Source: Candidatus Reidiella endopervernicosa
Lineage (GTDB): Bacteria; Pseudomonadota; Gammaproteobacteria; GCF-013343005
Direction of reading: 5' to 3'
Length of the DNA stretch: 64,000 bases
NCBI RefSeq assembly: GCF_013343005.1
Contig: NZ_CP054491.1
Coordinates: 186,001 to 250,000 of the forward strand
Of the stretch, positions 39,284-49,257 are shown piece after piece. The position numbers and the translations under genes are program-made. The notes beneath the pieces are model-generated. The model saw only the letters and a list, made by a program, of their open reading frames with translations. It had not been told where the DNA came from and ran no database searches. Position 1 is the stretch's first letter. Every line of letters starts with the position of its first letter.

Positions 39284-40728
39284 TTGAGACTTGGATTCAC
39301 CCACAAACTGTTACTGGCACTGCTGGCGGCCAATATCGTCCTGATCACTATCATGGCCACGGCCAGTCAGTGGAACTTCCAGCGCGGCTTCCTCAACTAT
39401 CTACGCCAGGTGGAGTTGCAGGAGCTCGACGGTATGCCGGGGCGCTGACCGATGCCTATCGGCAGGAGCAGAGCTGGGGCTTTCTCGAACGCAACCACAC
39501 GCTCTGGCATAACCGTTTTCTTCTACACCTCTCCAACACCCCAGAACTGACCGAACCGCCACCACCCTTAAGGGCTCGCCGTCCTGACGGCCGTGACCGG
39601 CAACTGACCCCGCCACCACCACCGGCAGCGCGTGGCGGCGACCGCAGTAGCCTCGGCAGCCGGATCAGCCTCTACGATGCAAACGGCACGCATATCATCG
39701 GCCCTCCCAGCAACAGCAACGAGGCACTCGAGCGCCCGATTACCCTCAAAGGAGAGACCGTTGCCTGGCTGAGACTCACCCCACTGCCGTGGCTCGACGA
39801 CAGTCTTGAACAACAGTTTCGCGATCAGCAGCGCAACGCGCTCTACCTCACCGCTATCGCCGCACTGCTGCTCTCGCTGCTGGTCTCGATCCCACTGGGT
39901 CGCCACCTGCTACAACCGGTCAAGCACCTCATCACCGGTGCCCGCGCACTCGCTGCAGGTGACTATGAAACGCGCATCGACATTGCGCAGAGTGATGAGC
40001 TGGGTCAGCTAAGTCACGACTTCAACCTGCTCGCCGAGGCGCTTGAGCGTAATGAGCAGTTACGCCGTCAGGGGATGGCCGATGTCTCCCACGAGCTGCG
40101 CACACCGCTATCGGTTCTACGCGCCGAGATCGAAGCGATGCAGGATGGGGTGCGGCCGATCGCCAGCGAACAGCTTGCCACGCTACACGACACCGTAATG
40201 GGGCTCAGCCGCCTGGTCGACGACCTCTATGAATTGGCGCTCTCCGACACCGGTGCACTCGACTATCACAGGCTGGATCTCGAGCTAACCACACTGCTCG
40301 AGCAGTGCATCGAGAGCGCCACACCGATGCTGACTGAGAAGGCACTGTTGATAGAGTCCGAGATTGGCGGAGAGATCGCGCTGCTGGCTGATGAACGTCG
40401 CCTGCGCCAGGTCTTCGCCAATCTGCTGAAAAACTCCGCCCGTTACACCGATGCAGGCGGGCGCGTTTCGATCAGCTGCCAGCAGCTCGGCAACCGCGCC
40501 GTGATCGACATTCAGGACTCCGCACCACGAGTTGACGACAAACTCCTGCCACGTCTCTTCGACCGTTTCTATCGGGTTGAGAGCTCTCGCAATCGCGCCC
40601 GCGGTGGTGCTGGACTGGGGCTGGCAATCACCAAGGAAATCGTCGAGGCGCACGGTGGCAACATCACTGCACAGCGCTCACCCCTCGGTGGTCTCTGGAT
40701 TGAGATCACCCTGCCTGTCAGCTCGTAG
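39284..40728 (+). pseudogene. BaeS-like sensor histidine kinase with a one-base frameshift
   Basis: The frame from TTG 39284 gives LRLGFTHKLLLALLAANIVL (TM1) and reaches LQELDGMPGR then TGA. In the next frame ALTDAYRQEQSWGFLERNHT continues without a break to the end. One base is missing near GGTATGCCGGGGCG (39431-39443). The rest is complete: sensor loop, TM2, HAMP (residues ~185-235), HisKA with MADVSHELRTPLSVLRAEIE, and an ATPase domain with LRQVFANLLKNSARYT and GGAGLGLAITKEI. Either the base is a read error or the kinase lost its TM1. Confidence 0.85.
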
Positions 40729-40791
40729 TGCATAAGATCCAACGCTACCCAGAGCCAATAACCATCCCGATATTCTGTTACCTTATCTCAG

Positions 40792-41481
40792 ATGAATCAG
40801 GGCAAGCAGATCATGGTCGTCGAGGATGAGGCGAAACTCGCCGATGTGCTGATCGACTACCTTCATAGCGCCGGTTACACCACCACCCATTTTGATCGGG
40901 GGAGCGGCGTGGTCGAACAGGTTAAAAGCGATCCACCCGACCTGATTCTGCTCGATCTGATGCTGCCGGGTAAGGATGGCATGGATATCTGTCGCGAGAT
41001 CCGCGCCTTCTCCAACGTTCCGATCATCATGGTCACCGCCAAGGTGGAGGAGATCGACCGACTGCTGGGACTGGAACTGGGCGCCGACGACTACGTCTGC
41101 AAACCCTATAGTCCGCGCGAGGTGATGGCACGGGTCAAAGCGGTACTGCGACGTACCGACACATCTCTACAACCCAACGACAGTTCAGGTCAGGGTCTGG
41201 TTCTCGACGAGACACGCTTTCTCGCCAAGCTCAATGATCAGCCGCTCGACCTCACCCCAGTGGAGTTCCGGCTTCTCAAGGCACTCACCGCACTTCCTGG
41301 ACGCGTCTTCTCGCGTGCCCAGCTACTCGAACACCTCTACACCGATGGGCGGGTCGTCTGTGACCGAACGGTCGACACCCACATAAAGAACCTGCGCAAG
41401 AAGTTGGAAGAGAAGCTGCCTGAGCAGGAGATCATCCACTCGATCTACGGTATCGGCTACAAGCTCGAGATTGAGCTCTGA
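40792..41481 (+). CDS. BaeR-like OmpR-family response regulator
   Basis: The 229-residue product has a receiver domain ([20 protein letters not shown], phospho-Asp in [12 protein letters not shown] about D55, Lys in [13 protein letters not shown]) and a winged-helix DNA-binding domain ([35 protein letters not shown]). It sits 63 bp after the kinase; the pair matches BaeSR in order and sequence type. Confidence 0.93.
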   Translation: MNQGKQIMVVEDEAKLADVLIDYLHSAGYTTTHFDRGSGVVEQVKSDPPDLILLDLMLPGKDGMDICREIRAFSNVPIIMVTAKVEEIDRLLGLELGADDYVCKPYSPREVMARVKAVLRRTDTSLQPNDSSGQGLVLDETRFLAKLNDQPLDLTPVEFRLLKALTALPGRVFSRAQLLEHLYTDGRVVCDRTVDTHIKNLRKKLEEKLPEQEIIHSIYGIGYKLEIEL

Positions 41482-41490
41482 TTCAGCCGC

Positions 41491-42959
41491 CTAGAGCAGC
41501 GCCGTCAACCGCTCAGTCAGCAGGCTCGACATTCCGCCTCGATCAAAATCGCTGTACTTTTCTGCAAAGGCCATCGCTGCCTGTTTGTAGCGACCATCTT
41601 CGCAAAGCGCCTTGAGTTTCAGCTTCATCCCATCGGGGTGGAGTTTGGGCGCGCTCAGTCCCGCACCCAGCGCCTGCACCCGCTCACCGACCATATACTG
41701 CTCATGGTGGCGCGGCAGCACCAGGCTCGGTACACCGTGCAGCAGTAGCGTGGCAGTCGTGGCGTGGTTGCCATTGGTCAGCGCCACATCACACTGCTGA
41801 CAGACCTTGCCCATATCGAGTGGCCGTTTAACGAAATGGAGGTTCTTCGAGCCGAACTTTTTCATCACCTTGTGCGAGATCCCATCGGGGTAGATCAGTG
41901 TTGGCAGCTCATTCTCGTTGATCACCTTGAGCAGATCAGGCAACGTCTTAAACGGTTTCAGGTAACCGAACAGACGCCTCCCCGGCATCTTGGGCCACTT
42001 CGGGTCGGCACCAACCGGATCGGGTCCAACCCCGATAAACTCCATACCGTTACGTTGACCATAGTGGTCGAGCTCTCTGAAGGTGCAGAGCAGTTTCAGA
42101 TCGACCTCAAAAATCTGACCTACCCGCTCAACTGATTGCATGCCTGCAGCCGTAAGCGACTGATTGATCACATTAAACACCTGCGCCTCATCCTTGCGTG
42201 CTGCTGCTTCATCCACCTTGTTCCAGAAGGGCATCAGGGGCATCGGATCATCCTCAGGCGGAATCTGGAAGCCAGTACCAAACACGGCACGTTTCACACC
42301 CAGTTCACGCGAGGCGAGCTGAGCAACCGGCGCATGGTCGAACACCATCAGATCGGGTTTAATCAAATCGAACAGGCCACGCCAGGCGTTGATCAGCGAG
42401 GTGGTAATATCGACCGAGCTGAAGCCACAGTTATCCGGGAGTCGCTATTTTTGCGAAAGTTTGTTTTGGGCATCCAAGCCCAAGCAAACAGCAAAAACTT
42501 CACGCGACCGTTTATGCCTGCGGCGCCCCGACCGTCCTGCGTACGTTGCGTAATCACCTCTTCGCGGCTCTACACAACTCCCTCAGTGACTCTACGCCGA
42601 CATAAAGCCGCTGCTGCATCTTCTTCGTCGTTCGCTCGCGCTCTCAACTACGAATAGGCAGACGGCGTCGACTATCGGGGACTAACCGCCCTCACTTCGC
42701 TCTCCATGGCGGTCAGCGGGAGAATCTGCGCATAGAGCGCCGAGGTCTTCAGTCCCTCACGGAAATCGGGGTGGCAGGGTGCCTGCAGATACTTGACACC
42801 AGTACCATGGAAAAACCGCTCCGCACGCTGTAGCTCCTTCATCACGAAGAAGACCTCGTGCCCGGCACTGACTAGCTGTTTTGCCGTCTCCAGATAGGGC
42901 GCGATATGCCCCATGCCAGCGCCCATCTCCCAGTTAAACAGGATTCTTGCCAAGATCAT
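41491..42959 (-). pseudogene. MGT/UGT-type glycosyltransferase interrupted by 280-bp element
   Basis: The N-terminal part (ILFNWEMGAGMGHIAPYLET) runs to SALYAQIL, then meets the element at 42436-42718. The frame continues with PDNCGFSSVD, INAWRGLFDLIKPDLMVFDH and the GT-B C-terminal domain, with VALTNGNHATTATLLLHGVP (nucleotide-sugar motif) and a stop at 41491. Removing the element plus one CG gives ATT CTC CCG GAT AAC, an intact protein of about 395 residues. Likely substrates are nucleotide sugars; the acceptor is unknown. No other damage is seen, which suggests a recent insertion. Confidence 0.85.
42436..42718 (+). mobile_element. 280-bp dispersed element, copy 3
   Basis: It is bounded by CG on both sides, antisense to the glycosyltransferase. 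Subtype with GTTTG/CAAAC stem and TATCGGGGACT near the B end. Confidence 0.9.
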
Positions 42960-43009
42960 CTTCCTTTGAATACGGTGGGGGAGTTACCCTGCCACTCTTA
43001 GTTGAATAG

Positions 43010-44107
43010 TTAGTCCGCGAACCTGGTGGCTATCTCATCAAATTCGCTCTGCAGCGCAGCAAAAGCGTCCACCACCAGAGGATCGAAGTGTGCGCCACGC
43101 TCTCTGAGAATCATCTCTGCGGCGATCTCATGTGAAAATGCATCCTTGTAGACACGCTTGTTGATCAGGGCGTCGTAGACATCGGCCAGCGCCATTAATC
43201 GTCCAGAGATCGGAATCGCCTTCCCCTTTAGACCTTCCGGATAACCACTGCCATCCCACCGTTCGTGGTGCGTTAACGTTATCTCTTTGGCGATGTAGAG
43301 GAATGTCGTGGTACCGATATCTTGCTCTGCCCTGACCAGCGCCTCGTAACCGTGCGTGGTGTGACGCTTCATCTCATCCCACTCGTCGGCATCCAGCTTC
43401 CCGGGTTTAAGAAGAATATGATCGGGAATGCCCACCTTTCCGATATCGTGAAGCGGTGCCGAGCGGTAGAGGCGATTAATCGTCTCATCAGTCAGATAGT
43501 CGCAATAGTCGGGATGATCCTTCAGGTGCTCAGCCAGCAGCTTCACATAGTGCTGGGTCCGTTTGATATGGTTTCCCGTTTCGTTATCGCGAGTCTCGGC
43601 GAGCGATGCCAGGCAAACAATGGCCACATCCTGCGTCTTCAGAATCTCATCCGTTCTACGCATGACACGCTCTTCAAGAACCCGGTTCTGATCGCTCAAA
43701 ACACACTTGCTCTGTGCCAGTGCAATATGATTTTTAACACGACTACGAACAATCGGCGGACTGATCGGCTTGGTAATGTAATCGACCGCGCCGAGTTCGA
43801 ATCCCCGGACCTCATCATCGACCTCACTCTTTATCGTCAGGAATATCACCGGAATATCGGCCGTCGATGGATTCTCCTTCAGCTTACGACACACCTCCAG
43901 ACCGCTTATCTCGGGCATCAGGATATCGAGCAGTATCAGGTCGGGCACCTTGCCGCTAGCGACCCGCTGTAACGCCTGCACGCCATTCTTGGCAACGCTG
44001 ATGTTGTACCGCTCATTCAGCGCACCGACCAGTACATCGATATAGAAGGTCTCATCATCGACAATCAACACCCGCGGTCTCTGATCGTCATCCATCTCAC
44101 TATTCAT
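43010..44107 (-). CDS. HD-GYP response regulator (c-di-GMP phosphodiesterase, RpfG-like)
   Basis: The 365-residue product has a receiver domain (VLIVDDETFYIDVLVGALNE; phospho-Asp in LILLDILMPEISG) and an HD-GYP domain (LHDIGKVGIPDHILLKPGKL; HHERWDGSGYPEGLKG). The HD and GYP residues are intact, so it should hydrolyse c-di-GMP. Its start overlaps the hybrid-kinase stop by 8 bp, strongly suggesting it is the kinase output. Confidence 0.95.
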   Translation of the reverse strand: MNSEMDDDQRPRVLIVDDETFYIDVLVGALNERYNISVAKNGVQALQRVASGKVPDLILLDILMPEISGLEVCRKLKENPSTADIPVIFLTIKSEVDDEVRGFELGAVDYITKPISPPIVRSRVKNHIALAQSKCVLSDQNRVLEERVMRRTDEILKTQDVAIVCLASLAETRDNETGNHIKRTQHYVKLLAEHLKDHPDYCDYLTDETINRLYRSAPLHDIGKVGIPDHILLKPGKLDADEWDEMKRHTTHGYEALVRAEQDIGTTTFLYIAKEITLTHHERWDGSGYPEGLKGKAIPISGRLMALADVYDALINKRVYKDAFSHEIAAEMILRERGAHFDPLVVDAFAALQSEFDEIATRFAD

Positions 44108-47100
44108 CCAGATTAATTCCCATTAAAGTCGCAATCTCCCTCAGTGAGACGATCGCCTGGTCGAAATCGTAATCGTTGATCTGTTGGCCCAGCTGGGCGG
44201 CCAGCCCTGCCGCTCCATTATCTACTGCTTTCAAGGATACGGCCAAACGCCTGTAGATTTCCCCGGCATCTGGAGAACCCTGATTGAGCAGGTGAGCCAG
44301 ATTCGACAGCAGCTGCGATATCTCCCCTGCAGTGGTCGAATGCTGTAGATCCTCTTGCTTCAACGTCCCATCTGCCTCCTTCTCCCTCAGATCGAGACTT
44401 TCGATCCCCCTAAAGACGATACCTGCCTGCAGACAGAACTCATCAAGCAACGCTGCAATCTCCGCAGGCTTGTCACCGCTGTTTACCGCCAGACGAAGAT
44501 CTCGCGTCGCATCATGGAAGCTCGATGCACCGATATTTCCCGTTACGCCCTGCAGGGTATGCAGCAGTCGTCGTGACTCTTCAACCTCATCGCCCGCCAC
44601 CCAGGTACGCAATTGAGTGCAGTTGTCGGCATAGTTGTCATTGAAGTCCGTCAGCAGCTTGAAAAAGAGCGTGCGATTACCACCCACGCGCTTCAATCCC
44701 CAGGCGAGATCGATGCCCTCGACCTGATCGGGCAGCACATCCCCGGATGGCAGCTCACTCCTTTCGGGCACGGCCACCAAGTCCTCATCCGGCAGCCAGT
44801 TCTGTAACGTTGCCAATACCTTATCGGGTTCAATCGGCTTGGAGAGGTAATCGTTCATACCTGCCTCCAGGCAACGCTCTCTGTCTTCGGCCATCGCATG
44901 GGCCGTCATTGCAATGATCGTCAGATGGGTATTCTGTAACTCCTTGCGGATATAGCGTGTTGCCTCCAGTCCATCCATCACCGGCATCTGGATATCCATA
45001 AAGACCAGACTGAAATCGACCTCCTTGATGCGCTCTATCGCCTCTTCACCATTCTCGGCAACCATCACCAGCAGCCCCATCCCCTCCAGCAGCTCCTTGG
45101 CGACCAGCTGATTGATATCGTTATCCTCCACCAGCAGCACCTGTCCCTTGAAGCGTTTGCGCTGCACATCAGAGTGGTGCGCCTTCAACTGCGAAGGCGC
45201 ACCCTGAAAGAGCTCGTGGATGGTATCGAACAGCGTGGAGGGGTTGATCGGCTTGATCAGCACGCCATCGACCAAACTCCTCTTTTCATCGCTCTCCAGT
45301 TCATCTCGACCATAGGGGGAGATCAACAGAAGCTTCGGCTGTTTAATCAGTCCGAGTTCGTTTCTGATCCGTTTTGCCGCCTCAATCCCACTCATACCAG
45401 GCATATCCCAATCCATCAGCACCATATCGATCGACAAGCTATCCATTGACGTACGATCCAACTGCGGCTGCTCGAGCAGTTCGAACGCCTGCTGCGCGGA
45501 TTCAACAGTAGTCACCTCGCTGAATATCGAAGAGAGCATCTCCGATATCGCCTGCCGTGCGCTTCTGTTACCGATCACCAGTAGTACACGCATGGAACGC
45601 AGATCGACCCCGGAGCGCAGGAGAGGCTGTTCATCCTCATCAGGCAGAGGCAGTACCAGCTCGAAGGAGAATGTGCTTCCAGCGCCAAGCTCACTCTCAA
45701 CCTGTAGCCTTCCCCCCATCAGCAACACCAGGTTGTTGCTGATACTCAGCCCCAGACCGGTTCCCCCATGCTGGCGCGTGACTGAGCTGTCTGCCTGCAC
45801 AAAGGCCTCCAACAGATCCTCGACACGCCCCGCATCGATACCACTTCCCGTGTCGGTAACCTTAAACCTGAGCCTCACTCGATCGCCCATCTCCTCCACT
45901 AGTTCGACCGAGGTCACCACCTCACCCTCATCGGTAAACTTGATCGCGTTATGCACCAGATTTAGCAGTACCTGTCCGATACGCAGAGGATCACCAATCA
46001 GCTTGTTCGGCGCCTTCGCATCACGCTTGAGGATCAGCTCCAACCCCCTCCCTTCAGCTTTGACATTGACCATGCCAAAGAGATTTTCGAGTAGCGCATC
46101 GAGCTGAAATTCAGTCGATTCGATCTCAAGCTTGTTCGCCTCGATCTTGGAGAAATCCAGGATATCGTTAATGATGCCGAGCAGGTTATGCGCGGAGAGT
46201 TTGATCTTGCTCACATAGTCATGCTGCTTCTCATTCAGCTCGGTATTCAGTGCCAGATAAGACATACCGATAATGGCATTCATCGGCGTTCTGATTTCAT
46301 GACTCATGTTGGCCAGGAAGTCTCTCTTGAATCGATTTGCCTGCTCCGCAGCGAGGATCGCCTCGGAGAGTTCATGCTCCATGCTAATCCGCTCGGTCAT
46401 GTTCACCAAAATCGTCAGATTCATCATCTCATCGTTGAGCCGAACGGGAATAACTGAAAGCACACACTCCGCGGTATTCCCCTTTAGTGTCTTCACACTC
46501 ACCGCGCAGTTATCAACTCGCCCATCGCGTGCCAGCATTTGGCTTACCTTGGTACGACCCGCAGGATCGAAAAACATCTCGAGACCAGTACCCTCCAACG
46601 CATTTCCCTCAGACTCAAGTTCAGTGGTCACATATGAGTTGGTCATCACAATTCTATTCTTATGATCACTAATAATGATCGAGAGCGGCACGGTGTTGAT
46701 AATCAGCTTCAGTTGCTCTTCACTTCGTGCCAGTGCACGCTGCTGGCGCTTGACCTGAAATAACCAGGCCATAATCAGCACAAGAGCACCAACCGCAATG
46801 GCCACCACCTTCCATAGCAGCGAATAGTCGACACCGACATCGTAACGGATCGACATCCACTTCTTCCTCAGGTCGCTCTTCTCGGCATCGGAAAGATTGC
46901 CGATCGCTTTTTCGAGAATCGGAATCAGCTCCGGCCAATCCTTTCTCACACCGATCGAGAGGTCGTACTGGTATTGTGTCGGTGCCCCCACCTTTACGTT
47001 GCTCAACCCCTTCTGATTAATCAGATGGCTACCGACGGTAAGATTGCCGACATAACCGTCGACCTCACCCAGAGAGACCAGCTCCAGACCACAATAGGTG

Positions 47101-49115
47101 TTCTCAACACGCACCAGCTCGATCCCAGGATAGTCACGGCTCAAATAATCCTCGGTCACATACCCCTTCACCACCGCTATCCTCTTGCCGAGAAAGTCGT
47201 CGAGATCGGTCACGAACGGCAATCTGTCCGAAACAAAGATGACAAACGGAAAACTGGCATAGGGTTTTGTGAAGTTGAGATACTGCCTACGCTCTTCGGT
47301 ATTGACCGCAGCAGAGAGCAGATCGACACGCCTCTCCCTCGCCGCCTGCAACACCTGCTCCCACGCCATGTCGCCATCGGCCTGCATCTCGACCTCAAGC
47401 AGAGAGCTGATGTATTTGATGTACTCGGAGGAGACCCCCTGATGCTCGCCTCGACCATCCAGAAACTCGATCGGCGCCCAATCACGATCGATACCAACCC
47501 GCATCTGTGGATGATCTGCAAGCCAGAGACGCTCCTCGTCAGTCAGACCGATATCCTTTTTCACCACCTCACCACCACCGATGGAGACCCAGTTATTGAG
47601 GATCGTCAAACGCTGCTGGTCAGTAATATCACTCATCGCCTTGTCGATGACCGTCACCAACGGCTTCAAGCCTGGAGTTCGGTGAACGGCAATACGTTGC
47701 TCGGAAGAACCGATACCTGGATCACCGGTAAAGCGCAGATTGGCAAGCTGTGCCTGCTGAATAAGCCACTGCGCCACAACCCTGTTGCCGATGTAGGCGT
47801 CCGCCTTACCCCACGAAACCCCCTGTAGCGCCTCGACCGTTGAATCGAACAGCACCAACTCGATCTGTGGGTGATCCTGCTCCAGTTGGCGCATGGTGGA
47901 AAAATTGTTCTCTACCGCTACTCGCTTGCCGTAAAGGGTTTCAATGGCATCCAATTCCGCGTCTTCGTGACGCGCCACAATTGTCTTGTGCACAGTGAAG
48001 AATGGCTGAGTGAAGTAGAGATCCTTTGCTCGCTCCTCGGTCTTCACCACCGATGTCGCTACGGGCAGCGTGCCGCTGCGTACCTTCTCCAGCATCTGCT
48101 TGAAGGTCGGTCCCGGATGAACATTAAACGTAATGCCCAGTTTCTCTCCTATCAGCGCCAGATAGTCGGCGGCGATGCCACTGTGTTGCGTCTGCTGCCC
48201 CATAAAATCGATCGGCGGCCAGTTTCCATCCACACCAACATCGACAACCGGATTGCGACTAAGCCAATCACGTTCATCTTCACTGAGTTCGATCACCTCT
48301 CCACTATCGATGGCCCCGGTCTGCCACTGCAGTCCGAGCCACTTGTCGGTAATCGCCGTGAACTCACCGACCTCAATTTCATCGAGATATCGATTAACCA
48401 GCATCAGCAGCGCCACATTACCGCGCTGTACAGCGGCACGGTAAGGCCGCACATAGAGCGGTGAGGCCATCATGCGGAAGCCGCTCTTGATCCCGCTCTG
48501 CTTGAGATAGCGACTCAGGTAGTGGGGTTGGGTTACAAAGAGATCTATCTCTCCCTCAGTCGCTGCCGAGAAAAGTGCGTCGTACCCCTTGTAGAGCGCC
48601 AGCTCCACGGTGGGGAAATTCTTACGCATATAGCTCTCGTGATAGCTGCCCGCCGTGACACCGATTCGGTGAAGCACCAACTCGGCGTCATCTTCGATCA
48701 GCCCGACCTTACGACTTGAGAAGATGTGGTAGGCACTACTCAGAATCGGTGTTGAGAAGTCCATATACTGCTTGCGCTTCTCACTCTCAAAAAGACCGGC
48801 ATTGATATCGGCCACACCATCCCTGACCATCGCCTGTGCCTCTTTGTTATAGGCACCGACGAATTTCACCGGGATGCCTGACTTCTCACTCCACAGCTTC
48901 CAGATATCGATCAGAATACCGTCCGCCTCACCCGCGCTGTTACGAAACTGGGTCGGCTCGCTATCAAGTCGATAGGCAATCGTTACAGAAGCGCCGGCAC
49001 CATCAGACGGCTCTGCACCTTGAACGACAGCGGGGAGAAACGAGAGAGTGAGCAGCGAGAGCAACAGCGCAGTAAACAACGTGCGGAAACCACCATTTCC
49101 GTAGCTGTTATTCAT
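44100..49115 (-). CDS. Giant BvgS/EvgS-like hybrid sensor kinase with three periplasmic binding domains
   Basis: The 1,671-residue product has a signal/TM at residues 12-33, then three tandem SBP_bac_3 (Venus flytrap) domains beginning near VTIAYRLDSEPTQF (~43), NPVVDVGVDGNWPPIDF (~290) and PQMRVGIDRDWAPIEFL (~535). A TM helix (VVAIAVGALVLIMAWLF) near 775, a PAS domain (~800-905), HisKA with FLANMSHEIRTPMNAIIGMS (H939), an ATPase domain, two receivers (VLMDWDMPGMSG; LVFMDIQMPVMDG), and an HPt domain with LLHTLQGVTGNIGA (H1519) follow. BvgS and EvgS have two flytraps; three is unusual. Ligands are probably amino acids or small organic ions. Output is likely the coupled HD-GYP regulator. Confidence 0.95.
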   Translation of the reverse strand: MNNSYGNGGFRTLFTALLLSLLTLSFLPAVVQGAEPSDGAGASVTIAYRLDSEPTQFRNSAGEADGILIDIWKLWSEKSGIPVKFVGAYNKEAQAMVRDGVADINAGLFESEKRKQYMDFSTPILSSAYHIFSSRKVGLIEDDAELVLHRIGVTAGSYHESYMRKNFPTVELALYKGYDALFSAATEGEIDLFVTQPHYLSRYLKQSGIKSGFRMMASPLYVRPYRAAVQRGNVALLMLVNRYLDEIEVGEFTAITDKWLGLQWQTGAIDSGEVIELSEDERDWLSRNPVVDVGVDGNWPPIDFMGQQTQHSGIAADYLALIGEKLGITFNVHPGPTFKQMLEKVRSGTLPVATSVVKTEERAKDLYFTQPFFTVHKTIVARHEDAELDAIETLYGKRVAVENNFSTMRQLEQDHPQIELVLFDSTVEALQGVSWGKADAYIGNRVVAQWLIQQAQLANLRFTGDPGIGSSEQRIAVHRTPGLKPLVTVIDKAMSDITDQQRLTILNNWVSIGGGEVVKKDIGLTDEERLWLADHPQMRVGIDRDWAPIEFLDGRGEHQGVSSEYIKYISSLLEVEMQADGDMAWEQVLQAARERRVDLLSAAVNTEERRQYLNFTKPYASFPFVIFVSDRLPFVTDLDDFLGKRIAVVKGYVTEDYLSRDYPGIELVRVENTYCGLELVSLGEVDGYVGNLTVGSHLINQKGLSNVKVGAPTQYQYDLSIGVRKDWPELIPILEKAIGNLSDAEKSDLRKKWMSIRYDVGVDYSLLWKVVAIAVGALVLIMAWLFQVKRQQRALARSEEQLKLIINTVPLSIIISDHKNRIVMTNSYVTTELESEGNALEGTGLEMFFDPAGRTKVSQMLARDGRVDNCAVSVKTLKGNTAECVLSVIPVRLNDEMMNLTILVNMTERISMEHELSEAILAAEQANRFKRDFLANMSHEIRTPMNAIIGMSYLALNTELNEKQHDYVSKIKLSAHNLLGIINDILDFSKIEANKLEIESTEFQLDALLENLFGMVNVKAEGRGLELILKRDAKAPNKLIGDPLRIGQVLLNLVHNAIKFTDEGEVVTSVELVEEMGDRVRLRFKVTDTGSGIDAGRVEDLLEAFVQADSSVTRQHGGTGLGLSISNNLVLLMGGRLQVESELGAGSTFSFELVLPLPDEDEQPLLRSGVDLRSMRVLLVIGNRSARQAISEMLSSIFSEVTTVESAQQAFELLEQPQLDRTSMDSLSIDMVLMDWDMPGMSGIEAAKRIRNELGLIKQPKLLLISPYGRDELESDEKRSLVDGVLIKPINPSTLFDTIHELFQGAPSQLKAHHSDVQRKRFKGQVLLVEDNDINQLVAKELLEGMGLLVMVAENGEEAIERIKEVDFSLVFMDIQMPVMDGLEATRYIRKELQNTHLTIIAMTAHAMAEDRERCLEAGMNDYLSKPIEPDKVLATLQNWLPDEDLVAVPERSELPSGDVLPDQVEGIDLAWGLKRVGGNRTLFFKLLTDFNDNYADNCTQLRTWVAGDEVEESRRLLHTLQGVTGNIGASSFHDATRDLRLAVNSGDKPAEIAALLDEFCLQAGIVFRGIESLDLREKEADGTLKQEDLQHSTTAGEISQLLSNLAHLLNQGSPDAGEIYRRLAVSLKAVDNGAAGLAAQLGQQINDYDFDQAIVSLREIATLMGINLDE

Positions 49116-49257
49116 GACACCCTACCTGGCAGTTGGTGTGGCAAAGCGGGGACGCTCCTATCCACCCAGAAAACTGTTCAGCGCCAATGGCATGATCATG
49201 AGTTCAGGTCACACGGCACCGCAGCGTTCTCACTGATTAAACCACAACCGTAGCGCG

